DNA of 64,000 bases, from assembly GCA_003118195.1 (NCBI GenBank), contig BEXV01000633.1:109436-173435 (forward strand), read 5' to 3'. The notes under the pieces are model-generated. The model was not told the DNA's origin. It saw nothing but the letters and a program-made list of their open reading frames with translations, and made no database searches. The position numbers and the translations under genes are program-made. Shown here in pieces: positions 35,651-47,740 of this stretch (position 1 is its first letter; each line of letters begins with the position of its first letter). The DNA is from Hemicentrotus pulcherrimus. Taxonomy: Eukaryota > Echinodermata > Echinoidea > Camarodonta > Strongylocentrotidae.

Positions 35651-36639
35651 TCATTGTCGTCGCTAGATTGATCGGTTCATCTCGATCTGTTTGCCCACGA
35701 TCCTGACACGGGGTGTCCATTCGCATCGCCCCCGACCCCTCCCGAGGGACAACCTACCTCTCCGTTGACTATCATCCAAAACCTCTCGCCCGTATCTAAT
35801 AACCTGGCAATCCCCAACCCCGGGACGACTTTTACAGTCCCTTAATATCTCATCGGGTTTCTTGTTGGGCTCGTTACATATAATTGTTGACAGGTAAAAG
35901 TCATTATGATGTCATTATGACCCACCTAATTACGATGCCGGGTCGATGCTACGATAGGTACCCTTTGGTTTGCATACTAATGACAGGTGTATGCCGGTAG
36001 AATGTATGCCAAGAAAATCCGAATTCAATTTTTTGTAAACAAAGCACGAACATGGCCACATAGTTTTTTTTTTTCTTCTTGAATTGATGGGGACGATGGA
36101 TTCACCCATGAATCACTTAAAGTGATTGGCTAGCTTTGCGAATAGCCGATCTAAAAAATTCTCAAACTAAATGAAACATGTGTATGGGTACATGTATTAT
36201 ATAGTACTCAAAAACACTCAAAACTACCATTTTTTTAGATTGAAAAGCTGTAAGTTCAGCGCAAACCACGATTTTGTTTAATATCGCGTCTCTGAGACCT
36301 TTTAAGTAGAGATCGTTACTCGAGTTTTCAAATACTTCCCAAAGGTTTTATGACTTGAGACTCTCAGGGCCATATTTTAAGATTATACCTTGCATGTTTA
36401 TACCATTTTCAAGTAACAGAATTAGATATTTTTAAATTCCTAACAATGTTAGCCAATCACTTTAAACAACGTAAACAATGGATGCTTATTACAAACGTAC
36501 TTTTACTCTTTTCCCTCAATATTAAACTGAAACCAAAGGCTTAATCCCCTCTTCTCTGTCTTTAAAACAAAATAATGTACGGCATTTTGGGGTTGCAACC
36601 CCTTTGAGATATCATTAAGCTCTTACTTTCCTAGGGTAA

Positions 36640-36860
36640 CCACATCAATATTAATATTGCTCTTCGCGCGGACCCTGCAATTATCACTAGGCCAGTAATC
36701 GCCTGGTACCCACTTACCCCCTGGGTGGAGAGAGTGGTAGATGTGATTAAGGTCTTCTCAAGGGACCTAACGCCCAGACTGGGATGCGAACCATCAACTC
36801 TTGGATTGAGAGTCCAACGAATGAACCACTGAACCACGAACCGCGACGTTCTCGCGACTC
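36640..36860 (-). mobile_element. tRNA-derived SINE (minus strand)
   Basis: On the minus strand the head reads like a tRNA. It has an A-box TGGTTCAGTGG (36826-36836), a possible anticodon stem-loop TTGGACTCTCAATCCAA, and a B-box GGTTCGCATCCC (36781-36792). The body includes a CACCTGGGT-like segment also seen in the copy near 28.9 kb. Source tRNA is uncertain; a CTC (Glu) anticodon is one reading. Confidence 0.6.
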
Positions 36861-36889
36861 TCACTTGTAAACAACATAAGGTTAAGGTT

Positions 36890-36965
36890 CATATGGTTCA
36901 TATTTATTGTCTATTTAGCAATGGAAATTTTTCATCTTACATGGCATTGCGATACACATATAGTT
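36890..36965 (-). mobile_element. LINE-like 3' end, copy A
   Basis: The segment agcaatggaaattt...acatggcattgcgatac (36914-36957) is repeated in diverged form at 37210-37252. On the minus strand it ends in AATAAATATGAACC with a short tandem tail (ATGAACC twice), typical of CR1/L2-type LINE 3' ends. Confidence 0.4.
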
Positions 36966-37164
36966 ATAACAAATACACTCTTACAAAAATCAATAAAATA
37001 ATTTTTGTGTTGACAGAGAACAAAATCAAACAATTAACAATCAAAACAAAGATATAGCCATGCATCGAAAATAATAAACATGTATATCAAGTGAGGTGGA
37101 ATGCCGATAGGATTTTACAAATATCGATAATGTATTGCATGATCATTATTGTTATATACTCTTA

Positions 37165-37390
37165 TTATTATTTTATAATTATTAGTAGTATTAGTATTAG
37201 TATTAGTATTAACAATGGAAATTCGTCGTGTTACATGGTATTGCGATACATTATACACACTTATAAATAACATTTTACAAGTAGCGATAATTTGAATTTG
37301 AACTTGATTATTATTGTTATTATGATTATGATTATGATAATTATTAACAACATAACACAACAGCTGACTACACAAATAATCGTTCACACC
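37165..37390 (-). mobile_element. LINE-like 3' end, copy B with trinucleotide tail
   Basis: The core aacaatggaaattcg...acatggtattgcgatac (37210-37252) matches copy A at about 36914. On the minus strand it runs into a (TAATAC)n tail at 37180-37209. The AT-rich TTATTATTG-type sequence to 37345 may belong to it. Confidence 0.35.
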
Positions 37391-37897
37391 TTTGCACTTT
37401 CTTAACCATCAAAATGTTATCATACTTCTGAAACTCATCGCAGAGACAAGAAAATGGGTCTCTCCCCATGTCTCTGGTAAATTATAATCATAAAACGACA
37501 GAGACAATGTCCCGAGTGGAATTTGGCAGGTTTATCAAATATGTCCAGAGGGAATTCTTTTTGGCCATCGCAACGCCAGCTTGTCGATGCAAAGAGGTGC
37601 TGTGGAGGGACGGGGATAGTATTACTGACAGCACAGTTAAAAACATTAATATGTGATTTTGATGAATATGACCAGTACTATAAAGAGAAGGTTGAGTTCT
37701 GGTTAAGATGACAAATAATTAAGTCGAAATGCACCAGGAAATAATAACTCTACGAATGCCCTCATCAAAATATGACGGAAAGAAGCTGGAAACTTGGGAC
37801 CAATCTTTCATGTTATGAGTAGTATTTTTTTGTACAGAGCGTAGGATTTGTTTAAAAGCAAGATTGAGTAAAAAAATAAAATAAATAATAATGTGAT

Positions 37898-38070
37898 AAG
37901 TCCAGTGGTACGATAACTTGGTCAGCTCTCTGTCTTCGCCTACAAACTGGATTTAATAGGCTGAACCCGATTCGAAACTGAGCAACGTCTTTCGGATGGT
38001 GACGTTAAAGGTAGGACCCCAGTCATAAATAATAATTTCTGATTGATACAGATCTGTACAAAACCCAGTT
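37898..38070 (+). mobile_element. SINE sharing the same tail but with a different head
   Basis: From ATTCGAAACTGAG (about 37970) onward it matches the SINEs at 10172 and 24273: CGTCTTTCGGATGGTGACGT, CTGATTGATAC and AAAACCCA, ending in a long (AC)n at 38071-38122. The first 70 nt do not resemble the 7SL-like head of the other two. The 5' limit is approximate. Confidence 0.7.
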
Positions 38071-38088
38071 ACACACACACACACGCAC

Positions 38089-38122
<34 letters not shown>
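38071..38122. repeat. (AC)n at SINE 3' end
   Basis: AC run with two G interruptions, contiguous with the tail of the SINE at 37898-38070. Confidence 0.95.
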
Positions 38123-38124
<2 letters not shown>

Positions 38125-40337
38125 CTATTAATATAACCGCATGCCTAGTACACACTAAGGGTTAAGGGTTGTGTTTGAACACAACATTGATAAAAATGAT
38201 TTAGTTCATTCTTACAACTCCGAACCCTGTCGCACGTATATACATGTATGAATAACGTATATGGAATTGATTATTATTTAAGAATGTACAGTATACATGA
38301 TAGAACCCACAATAATGATGAAAAGGAGTTGATCCCTTCATTATTTGCACATGTGATATCTATTTGCAAGCCAAATACATTTATATAGGATTATATGAAT
38401 ACAATAGTGCTGTAATGAAAAATGCCAATTCTGAAATCCCCTCGAAATCTACGAACAACAAAGCGTGTTTATGTACGCGTTTTTGTGAGTGAGTTCAGAC
38501 CATTTATTTTTGTCATGATTCTCAGGAAGGCTAAAATTACATTAAGTTTGCCTTTTCGCCAGTTATTGCTTTATTTCCGTCACTTTATTTATAGCAAAGA
38601 GCCTGTAGTTTATTTTTGTATGAGTGTATCTTTTTGCCAGGAAAAGAAACCGACTTATGAAAAAGAATGTCGTGTCAAATATACTTTAATTTGATTTTTT
38701 CAAGAAATTGTTAATAATTCATGATTTTTTTTTATTTTGTAAGATGTTGATTTTATGTATATACGTATGCACGGCAAGATTCATCGGCAATTATTTGAAG
38801 ATATGCAAAATATCATTTATGAGTAGGTTTGTATATAGTTCAGTTATAGAAGAAGAAAAAAAAACCTTCAAAAACCATTTTATCGTATTCATTTCTCATT
38901 TATTGAATTAAAATCATGAATTCCATACACAGTTTCGTCACTATTTGCGTCATCATTTAGCGCTCAAGAATGTCTTTCATAATGATTAAAAAAGGATGTC
39001 CTTATTAAAAAAACAATTTCCAGCAGTGCAGGGACGGATTTAAAAAAAAATGTGTATCATGTATATAGTTCTATTTATACAGATTTATTGAAATCGCTTT
39101 AAGATCGATGACTCTGTATTTTCTATATTGATCAGGTATTCAATCAATTGTTTAAAAAGGCTTAGCGTTGGAAAACAGGTTCTTTCGAAAAAGGGAACAT
39201 GCTGTAAGCAAACCGCCATGCAATCTTTCAATTTCTTTATTCGGCAATCGTCTACCGACCTCGGGAATATGTATTTTAATGCACACGTCACGCTGTCCTG
39301 TCTCAGATAAGACGCCGAATAAATCCCCCTGATCATACAGCCAAACACTCGATAAAGATGATCGGTTACCATGACGACGGTTGATAACACGTACGATAAC
39401 AAATCGTCATCCTGTGGGAGGTACTCTCACGGGGGCCCACACGGTTTTTCACATTCATTTTCCTTTTTACTTCTTCTTTCTCCATCTTTTTTTATGATGA
39501 TCCGACGAAGAAGATGGGGACGAAATCAATATGGGATTTTAGCAAACTCGAGACAGATACGTTCTGAGTGAAAAGTCTCCTAGCTGTTTGTCTATAATTT
39601 GCTGATGGTTTTGCTTTCATTTCCGAGGTTGTCAAACAGGCGCCAAACAAAGCCTCACAAAGAGGGATGTTAGGTCAAATCCTTGCTTCTAAGGGAAAGA
39701 GAGGGAGGAAGAAAAACGAATCAACTTAACCGAAGTACGTCAAGTTTTCTCCCATATCTGATTCCGAGCGTCTTATGTGTGTGTTACGGCAGTTTTTGGA
39801 GCAATTTTTGTCTTGTCCATTAAATTGCGGCATTTGAGAAGTTTGTTTCCAGTCTTCTTCTTGAAAGAGAATGTATCGTGATACGTTAAAGTATATCCAT
39901 TGATTTGGTAAACAAATACCCGGAACATTGTTTTAAGAAATAATCAAGTATAACTATTGCACTAGACTCCATCTATATGATGACTATTGCAATAATATGA
40001 GACGATGAAAATAGATGGATCTTTTTTTTTTATTGTAACATATTACATCATCACTCATTAATGATCAACTGTTATATATGTCGATTACAATTGCAGTTTC
40101 TTCAATACTCTTTTTGTTAACATTCATTAATTCTTTTATAAATTGATCATGAGTTTGTGTGCTATTTTTATTTTATTTTTTTTATTTTTTTTTGGGGGGG
40201 ACGTTACATCAAATCCTCGATTCTGAAAGAATGAGAGAGAAAGAGTGAACGAGAGAAAGAGAGAGATTTCCACCCCTACTCTCAACCACCCATTTTCTTT
40301 CTCTTTCTCTTTCTGTCACCCCTCTGCCCCCCCCCCC

Positions 40338-41146
40338 NNNNNNNNNNNNNNNNNNNNNNNNNNNNNNNNNNNNNNNNNNNNNNNNNNNNNNNNNNNNNNN
40401 NNNNNNNNNNNNNNNNNNNNNNNNNNNNNNNNNNNNNNNNNNNNNNNNNNNNNNNNNNNNNNNNNNNNNNNNNNNNNNNNNNNNNNNNNNNNNNNNNNNN
40501 NNNNNNNNNNNNNNNNNNNNNNNNNNNNNNNNNNNNNNNNNNNNNNNNNNNNNNNNNNNNNNNNNNNNNNNNNNNNNNNNNNNNNNNNNNNNNNNNNNNN
40601 NNNNNNNNNNNNNNNNNNNNNNNNNNNNNNNNNNNNNNNNNNNNNNNNNNNNNNNNNNNNNNNNNNNNNNNNNNNNNNNNNNNNNNNNNNNNNNNNNNNN
40701 NNNNNNNNNNNNNNNNNNNNNNNNNNNNNNNNNNNNNNNNNNNNNNNNNNNNNNNNNNNNNNNNNNNNNNNNNNNNNNNNNNNNNNNNNNNNNNNNNNNN
40801 NNNNNNNNNNNNNNNNNNNNNNNNNNNNNNNNNNNNNNNNNNNNNNNNNNNNNNNNNNNNNNNNNNNNNNNNNNNNNNNNNNNNNNNNNNNNNNNNNNNN
40901 NNNNNNNNNNNNNNNNNNNNNNNNNNNNNNNNNNNNNNNNNNNNNNNNNNNNNNNNNNNNNNNNNNNNNNNNNNNNNNNNNNNNNNNNNNNNNNNNNNNN
41001 NNNNNNNNNNNNNNNNNNNNNNNNNNNNNNNNNNNNNNNNNNNNNNNNNNNNNNNNNNNNNNNNNNNNNNNNNNNNNNNNNNNNNNNNNNNNNNNNNNNN
41101 NNNNNNNNNNNNNNNNNNNNNNNNNNNNNNNNNNNNNNNNNNNNNN
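40338..41146. other. Assembly gap (809 N)
   Basis: Unknown bases bordered by a C-run on the left and (TTA)n on the right. Long ORFs spanning it consist of undetermined residues and are meaningless. Confidence 1.
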
Positions 41147-41197
<51 letters not shown>

Positions 41198-41209
41198 CAT
41201 CATCATCAT
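41147..41209. repeat. (TTA)n/(TCA)n run at gap edge
   Basis: ATT units bordering the assembly gap, ending in ATC units. Confidence 0.95.
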
Positions 41210-42002
41210 TTTGTTTTTATTTTGTAATACCATTTCAATCTTTGCATTTATATTACATCAAACTTGACTAATGAATAAACAAACTGAAATAAAATCCTCA
41301 TTAATTTTCTCTCTTTACATTTCTCCCTCTTTATCATTCTCGCCTTATTTCTCTTTCGCTTACTCTTCCCTTCAACTCTTCTTCGAACTCCTCACTTCTC
41401 GAACCTCTTTTAGTTTTGACTTAAACATTATTGGTTCATCACAGCTTGACATGTGCTTTGTCTCTGCTAAATCTCAGACCCCTTAGATTTTAAATTTGTT
41501 TTGCTTCGTCCAGACGAGTTTAGATTACATAGACAAAAATTCGATCTAGAATTCATGAATCCTTAAAACCATGCTGACCACTATCGGACCCTAAGGATTT
41601 GTCGCTGCTGTCTACTTCCAATATAATGTTTCATTTATAATTGATGTTCAAAAAATACCATTGTTTCATCACGTCTAGATAAAATAAAAACATTCCGTTT
41701 TATAAAGGTTTGTTAAGGGTAATCTTTCCTCTCTTAACTGTTTGACAAGACGAGTTTTCTTGAGAAGTGAACGACACATAAAGCTACACAATAATGTTAG
41801 CGTTGATAAAAAGATCAACACGATAGCAGCTACATGACTGTATTGTTGAATAATCAACCTAAGGCGATTTCAATAGACTTGTACGTCGCCTAATGAAATG
41901 TGCGACCATGACATGATGGATTAGGTAATCCGAACATGATTACTTAAGGATATACAATAGGGAATTAAAATTGCCCTTGAGTTTGTTTTTCGAAAATAGT
42001 TT

Positions 42003-42180
42003 TTTTTTTAAACTTTATTTTCACATTCTGATAAAAATCACAATAACAAACATTTACAATGCACAGTCAATTCAAACAAACAACACAACAGAACAGGAAA
42101 ATCAAATGGTGGGGGGACAAACAAAGGCCAAAGGCCAATCACAGGCATGTCCCCAAATTATATAAATAATTAAGTATAAA
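42003..42180 (-). mobile_element. Retroposed 3' end with poly(A) tail (LINE-like)
   Basis: On the minus strand the segment ends GAAAATAAAGTTTAAAAAAA, a poly(A) signal followed by an A tail, preceded by a non-coding stretch with GGCCTTTGGCCTTTG. This is the shape of a LINE or processed-transcript 3' end. No coding part is visible. Confidence 0.45.
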
Positions 42181-42525
42181 TTAAGTGGTATAAAAGGAAG
42201 ACATAAAAACAACAAGGTAAAGTTTATTTTTCAAAATAGTTGATATCGTATTGTTCATTGTATTATTTTCATAATCTAATTTTTTGAACCTTAACATCTT
42301 CAGTGACATAAATCGTAGTGTATCTACATCTCTTTTTTTAAAATTTTCTATAATATGAGTTCTTCAACGAAAACATTACCCTTGTCGTTTAACACGTTAA
42401 AAACACAACTCAAAGTACAATATACATGTCCTTTAGATATCATATCCTTTTGATAAATATAAAATTGTAATGTTTTCATATCTTATTAGATATTACTGTT
42501 TAACTACGCTCAGTGACTTACATTA

Positions 42526-42538
42526 CCAGCAGAGGGTT
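42526..42538 (+). promoter_or_regulatory. CTCF-like site
   Basis: CCAGCAGAGGGTT matches the CTCF core (CCASYAGRKGGC) except at the last base, inside non-repetitive sequence. Confidence 0.2.
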
Positions 42539-43699
42539 GGACCCGCGTACGCCCTCCCCCACCCGTGATAATTTTCGCCCTTTTTAATCATTTCCCCAAT
42601 GGCTCTCAGTAATTATCATCATCATTAGTATCATTATGTTACTACATGTATAAACTATCATTGAGCATCCCCCTCCCAGTCAAAGAATCTTTGATCTGCC
42701 AGTGATTCATGATAGTATTGTTATTGCCATTGTCAATAACACCAATATGACATCTATTCTTTCAAAAACCTCAAATGAATCATCCTAACACTCTTAATAA
42801 TTACGTCTTTAGATCTCATGTAATCTTATGTATTTGTTCTTAACAATGTTAGGGTTGTTCCAAGGTCCCTATAACTACCCAACTTTACGACATATTCAAC
42901 AAACTCCACATCAATTCCTGACCTTAGTCTACTTCACATTTAATGATCTCGCGATGCCATGCATGTCTCCGCGTCTCCTCTCGAGTGTTCCTGTAACGGG
43001 AGAATTCAGACGTTCACTGTGATTTCCAATAATAGACACGAAAAAGCAGGTCTTCCACGTCGATTTTGTTTTTTAGTCTGCTACTCGAGGGCACATATTG
43101 AATTGTTCGTTTCAAGCTATTTGACACTCAATTTTCCAATCTTCTACACATTCTAAACCTCGTAATTCCTATATATTAATTAACCCGAACAAATTATGAA
43201 ATTGCATTTCTCCGGGATTCCGAATTTGAAGTATGAAAATATCAAGTTGCAAGTTGGACCATTATTAATCGGACGCATTTTCTTAAAAATAAGTTTTAGA
43301 AAAATAGGCCAAGTGTTTATTTCGTCTATTTTGGTAGTGTTTGCGTCAGTTATTTATCAAAAATATATAAAGAAATATGTACTTGGGTTTACGATGTAAT
43401 GACGTCTCTTGAATCGGTTTGTTCTATTTGGATTAACCTAGAACTTATGGTTTGTCAAAGTCGTCTGCAAAATCGAAAATTTGAGCCAAGCAAAAATAAG
43501 GATCTGTAAACTAAGTGGGAAAGTCTTGACGTAAAAACACGTGATGTACAGAAAAACGGTACAGTTTGATCCCAACTCGATCCATGACCCTTTTCAGATA
43601 CAACTTCACTCGTTAACTGATAACACGATCTTTATTAATTGCATCAATACGATTGTCTTCTAGTATTTCTTTTACTCTCATCGTGCAATCTATTCACAT

Positions 43700-43849
43700 C
43701 TCTCCCTCTCTCTCTCTCTCTCTCTCTTCGCCAATCTTTTACTTTTCTACTTTCTCTTTCCGATTCCCTCTTTCAACCTCTCTAACCCGATCTCATTCCT
43801 TCTTATTTTTTTTTTTTTTAAATCAAATATAATACCGTCTTTCTCTGGA

Positions 43850-43881
<32 letters not shown>

Positions 43882-43966
43882 GCACACACGCACACACACA
43901 CACACACGCATATCTCCCTCTTTCTATATCTCTATCTCTCTCTCTCTCTCTATTTTTCTTTACCCC

Positions 43967-44008
<42 letters not shown>

Positions 44009-44035
44009 TTATCTCTCACTTTGTGTCTGCTTGTG
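43700..44035. repeat. Compound CT/AC microsatellite region
   Basis: CT runs at 43701-43727, 43851-43870, 43936-43952 and 43973-43998, with an AC run at 43869-43908. Confidence 0.9.
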
Positions 44036-46436
44036 TGGATCTCTACCTATCTCCTCCCAGCATACTCAAATGAAGACAGAAATAACCCAAAACCCCCTTT
44101 CCATGTAGCTACTTCTGGTGCTCGCCATCGACCAGCACAAATCAATCTGATTCGATATGGGTGCTAAGGTGACCATGGAGTCCCACACACAACCGGTCAG
44201 CTCCGTTACAAATATCAAGTTCTCAAATTGAGTTAAGCACTAATTTCGTCACTGGCTCGATTCGGCACCAAACTAGGCCAGGCATTGATAAACTGCTTTC
44301 TTTTGAATTTCTCAACCTCTTTTTTCTTCTTCTTCTTTACCTTGTATTTTGCCCCCTTGGGAAGAGGTTATGTGCACTTTGAGCCTGCCGTGACTTGTTG
44401 TTAGATTATTCTTTGTGATAATGTTTATCGTTCCATGGTAACGCAGACAAAAACCTATATCCTTATCATGTCCATCTTAGGAAAGGTCATACCACTTGTA
44501 AATGGCACAACTTTTTTCTTTCTAAAGGAGTGGGCCATCCGTGCCATGAGGAAAGTACTTGATTTAACACAGGCCTATGTTTCAAAAACAAAATCGCAAA
44601 GGCTTTCGAGAATTAACTAAAATATCCAATTTCAATATCAACTATATATTACATAGAAAGCACGTCCGGGTTACGTGATGTGTTGTTGTAATGTTCGCAA
44701 GGTGCTCCTAAAACTTGTCCGAGGTTGATCTTTCAGAGGTCTTCGCGATCGCGTTCAGAGAGATATTGAAGGCATTCCTTGCGAAAACCCTTTCTCTGTT
44801 TTGCTTATTCCTTCTTGTTTATAATGTAGTGCGTCCTCTTTTCATAGGTCAAGGTGCCTAGGCAGGAGATACAAAGTCAGACGCATATAGAATCCGCATA
44901 AAAGCAAAGAAGAGATACCGATCTCCAGGCTTTTCATCAAGAGGCAACTCGTCTCACGTGGCAATGAATCGTAAAGGGCAACACATGCAAAGAAGGTTCG
45001 ATGGAGTTATTGTCTCGAAAGTAAAGGGCGAAATGTTCTTTGTTACCCTTCTTTTCTCGAATAATTCTGTGATTACGCTATGCTTATGATTCCTACGCAA
45101 TTTGACGAACATATTAATGAATGTTTTTTTTATCTAGGTATTTCCTTCCAGCTCGTAGGTTGATTGCAACATTTATGTTTAAACAATAATTATATAGAAG
45201 TGGTAAAGGGCGCTTTTGGACAGAATCTACAGAGTTTATTTTCTTCGTTTGAAAAACAGACTTTTCACTTACCATTTAATTATGTTCCTGGCGAGGTAAC
45301 GATGCTACGGCCTTTATTGTATCAAAGTTTAACCCACGAAATTCTCCACTGAAAAGTTAACTTAAAAGCAATCGAATTTTCAAGTACCGCCCTACATTTC
45401 GTTACTTTCAATCAGATCATCCCTTAAAGACCATTGTGTCATCACTTAACGACAATTGCTGCTTCAACAAATGGACTCGGATTGCAGAATAGGTATTACC
45501 AGGTACCAGCAAAAATCAGAAATAGATTTTTTCATGACCTACCAATGGCATCTGTCGAAGCAGCAAAAATAAATCATCTAACAAAATTTAGCTACAAACT
45601 ATGGAAAAATATGAAACTATAGCCCCTCGTCTTAATAACAACTCCCACTTTGATACTTTCTTTCATATTCCAAATTAATAATCTCGGTTTATACTGTGTC
45701 GTGACGGAATGCGTCAATCATGACGTCATATAAGCTATTTTAGTCTTTTTTCGAGCCGTAATGACTCTCCGGAGGATCAGAGAGGATTAGGTTGGTAAGA
45801 TGATAGAAATTCGGGTGACAAATCCTAACACATCGCTAAGGAGATCACCAGATATATGATCCAAATATGCAAGCGATACATCTTCCCGATTGCCCCGTGT
45901 GAAATAATCATTCGGTTGTCATTCGTATACCCAACAATGTTTCAGCATAAATCCATGGCCAAGGTGTGAATCGTTAATGAATTGTTTTGGCATGAATTAT
46001 TGATCTCTTTTTAATTCTTAAAATTCACGTTGATTGGTTAAATTTGAAGGAACAAGTATGGTGGTCCATTAATCATTTTTTGACCTTTCTTGTTCTTTTA
46101 AAATAGACAAAATTTCTCAATATCTTTAAAATAAAAGGTTGCAAAAATCTTACCTGTTACCTTTTAGGGACCGCCCAAATACAAGGGTTACAAGATATCA
46201 ACTGATTTCTAGTCAAAAAATGGTTTTATTTTGAAGTTGCAAGTAAAGATTTTATTCATATTAAGGTAACTGAGTTTGGATATATTTGTTATCTTAGGAA
46301 AGAGGCCATTACCTAGTTGTGTTGTATTTTTTTATCAACTTCGTGTGAGCCTTATGGTGTGAGTGGGCGCAACGATGTGTGCTTATGTGCCCCATGTGTG
46401 TGGATGTAATTGTGTTTTATTTGTGTCTATCAATTT

Positions 46437-46561
46437 GGGCAGCGTTTCTCGAAACCGTCATAACTACAAGTTCACCGACATCCCATTGAAACGTGTGTTA
46501 AACGCGTTTCAATGTGATGTCGGTGAACTTGTAGTTATGACGGTTTCGAGAAACGCTACCC
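46437..46561. repeat. Near-perfect 57-bp-arm hairpin (MITE-like)
   Basis: Left arm 46437-46493 (GGGCAGCGTTTCTCGAAACC...) and right arm 46505-46561 are reverse complements with two mismatches, separated by 11 nt. The ends resemble the GTTTC..GAAAC termini of small palindromic MITEs. The stem is too long and too perfect for a typical animal microRNA precursor but would yield dsRNA if transcribed. Confidence 0.85.
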
Positions 46562-47308
46562 GGATCTGATTTGTTTAGTTCTAGGTAAGGATCTTTATCG
46601 CCACCATCCGAAAAATGTGACTCAGTTTCAAACGTAGTCATCAGGGTCTGTTTGTAGCCGAAAATATAGAGCTCCTCCCTCAAATACATAATGTCAAAGA
46701 TAATGTTCACGTAAATAACATGAGTTTTCGTTTTCGATGGATTGTAAGGCAAACATATCACTTATCTTTGGAAAGAAAAGTATTTGGACAGACTGATACA
46801 TTTTTCCCTATTTTTCTAATTCCTTAATAAAGTGTTCAAAACCCTGCCAGCAATTAGAGGTAATATGAGTATGGTTGTATTTAGGGCCGTGCAAACATCG
46901 CAATGTATACATGTATTTCATATAATTAATAATCGCATCATAAAGGATAAAGGCAATTAATGCAAACTCCTTGGTAATATAAAGTATAATGCTCAACATG
47001 CAATGAGCTGCCGGTAAAAATTTGCCACAGCAATCAACTGAATATCGATCCCACATCGAGCTTCATCTAAGGGGAAGACTAGAAGAGCATCTGATTGTTA
47101 CGTCCTAGAAAAGTCAACATTTATAAAGCTATCTTTATCACAATGGCTGTGTCTGACATGTCATTATTTAATACACCTGTTTCTACACGAGGATGGCGTG
47201 GGAGGACGAGTTTATTCGACGATGTACGGAAGGGACGAGTTGTGGGACAGGGATGAGACTTGATTCGGTTTGTGTGGGTTGGTACGGTTGTATGCTGTAA
47301 TTGTGAGA

Positions 47309-47311
47309 GCG

Positions 47312-47342
<31 letters not shown>

Positions 47343-47390
47343 TTGTTCGCACGAGCGTGTGTGTGCGTGTGGGTGTATGTGGGTGTGTAT
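47309..47390. repeat. (TG)n microsatellite
   Basis: TG runs interrupted by TTTGTTCGCACGAGC and GGGTGTATG variants. Confidence 0.95.
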
Positions 47391-47583
47391 GTTGAGGGTG
47401 ATTTTATTTGAGATCCGGGCCCCCTAACACAAAAACCTATAGCTTCTGATCAAACGTTCCGCTGATTGATAATACGATTTAATGACTACGCCAATAAATG
47501 AAGGAAAATTAAAAAAAAAACCTTGTAATAATTTGAAGAAAAAAACGGGATCGATGGAAAAATTACCATCAATCACGATCTTG

Positions 47584-47740
47584 ATGCTGTGGTACGGATC
47601 CCTGATCATACTCAGGTTCGAACCTTTGATAGGTAGATGCATTGGCAGTGTAGTAATTCAACCTCTAGACAAATACATACATAGACACTCACCCCACACA
47701 TATACACACACACATATACCCGCACACTCCCATATCTCCC
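47584..47740 (+). repeat. Possible SINE remnant with AC-rich tail
   Basis: TGGTACGGATCCC followed by a B-box-like AGGTTCGAACCTT (about 47611-47623), then an AC-rich tail (47690-47730), repeats the head-to-tail layout of the other SINEs here. The body is not clearly alignable. Confidence 0.25.

Larger units (their letters stand above)
28241..40337. other. Downstream intergenic region
   Basis: Two tRNA-derived SINEs, one composite SINE, LINE 3' ends and a foldback element. A 156-codon minus-strand reading frame (30010-30480) is the longest non-repetitive one here but matches nothing I recognise and lacks splice or start support. A GC-rich stretch at 35680-36000 stands out. Confidence 0.5.

Noticed and set aside
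36781..36836. Functional tRNA gene on the minus strand
   Set aside because: A and B boxes are present, but the acceptor stem is not intact and the unit continues into a SINE body.
40245..41267. 340-codon frame
   Set aside because: It spans the 809-bp gap and is almost entirely undetermined.
46437..46561. MicroRNA precursor
   Set aside because: 57 almost perfectly paired bases with an 11-nt loop lack the mismatched stem of animal pre-miRNAs; a foldback element fits better.
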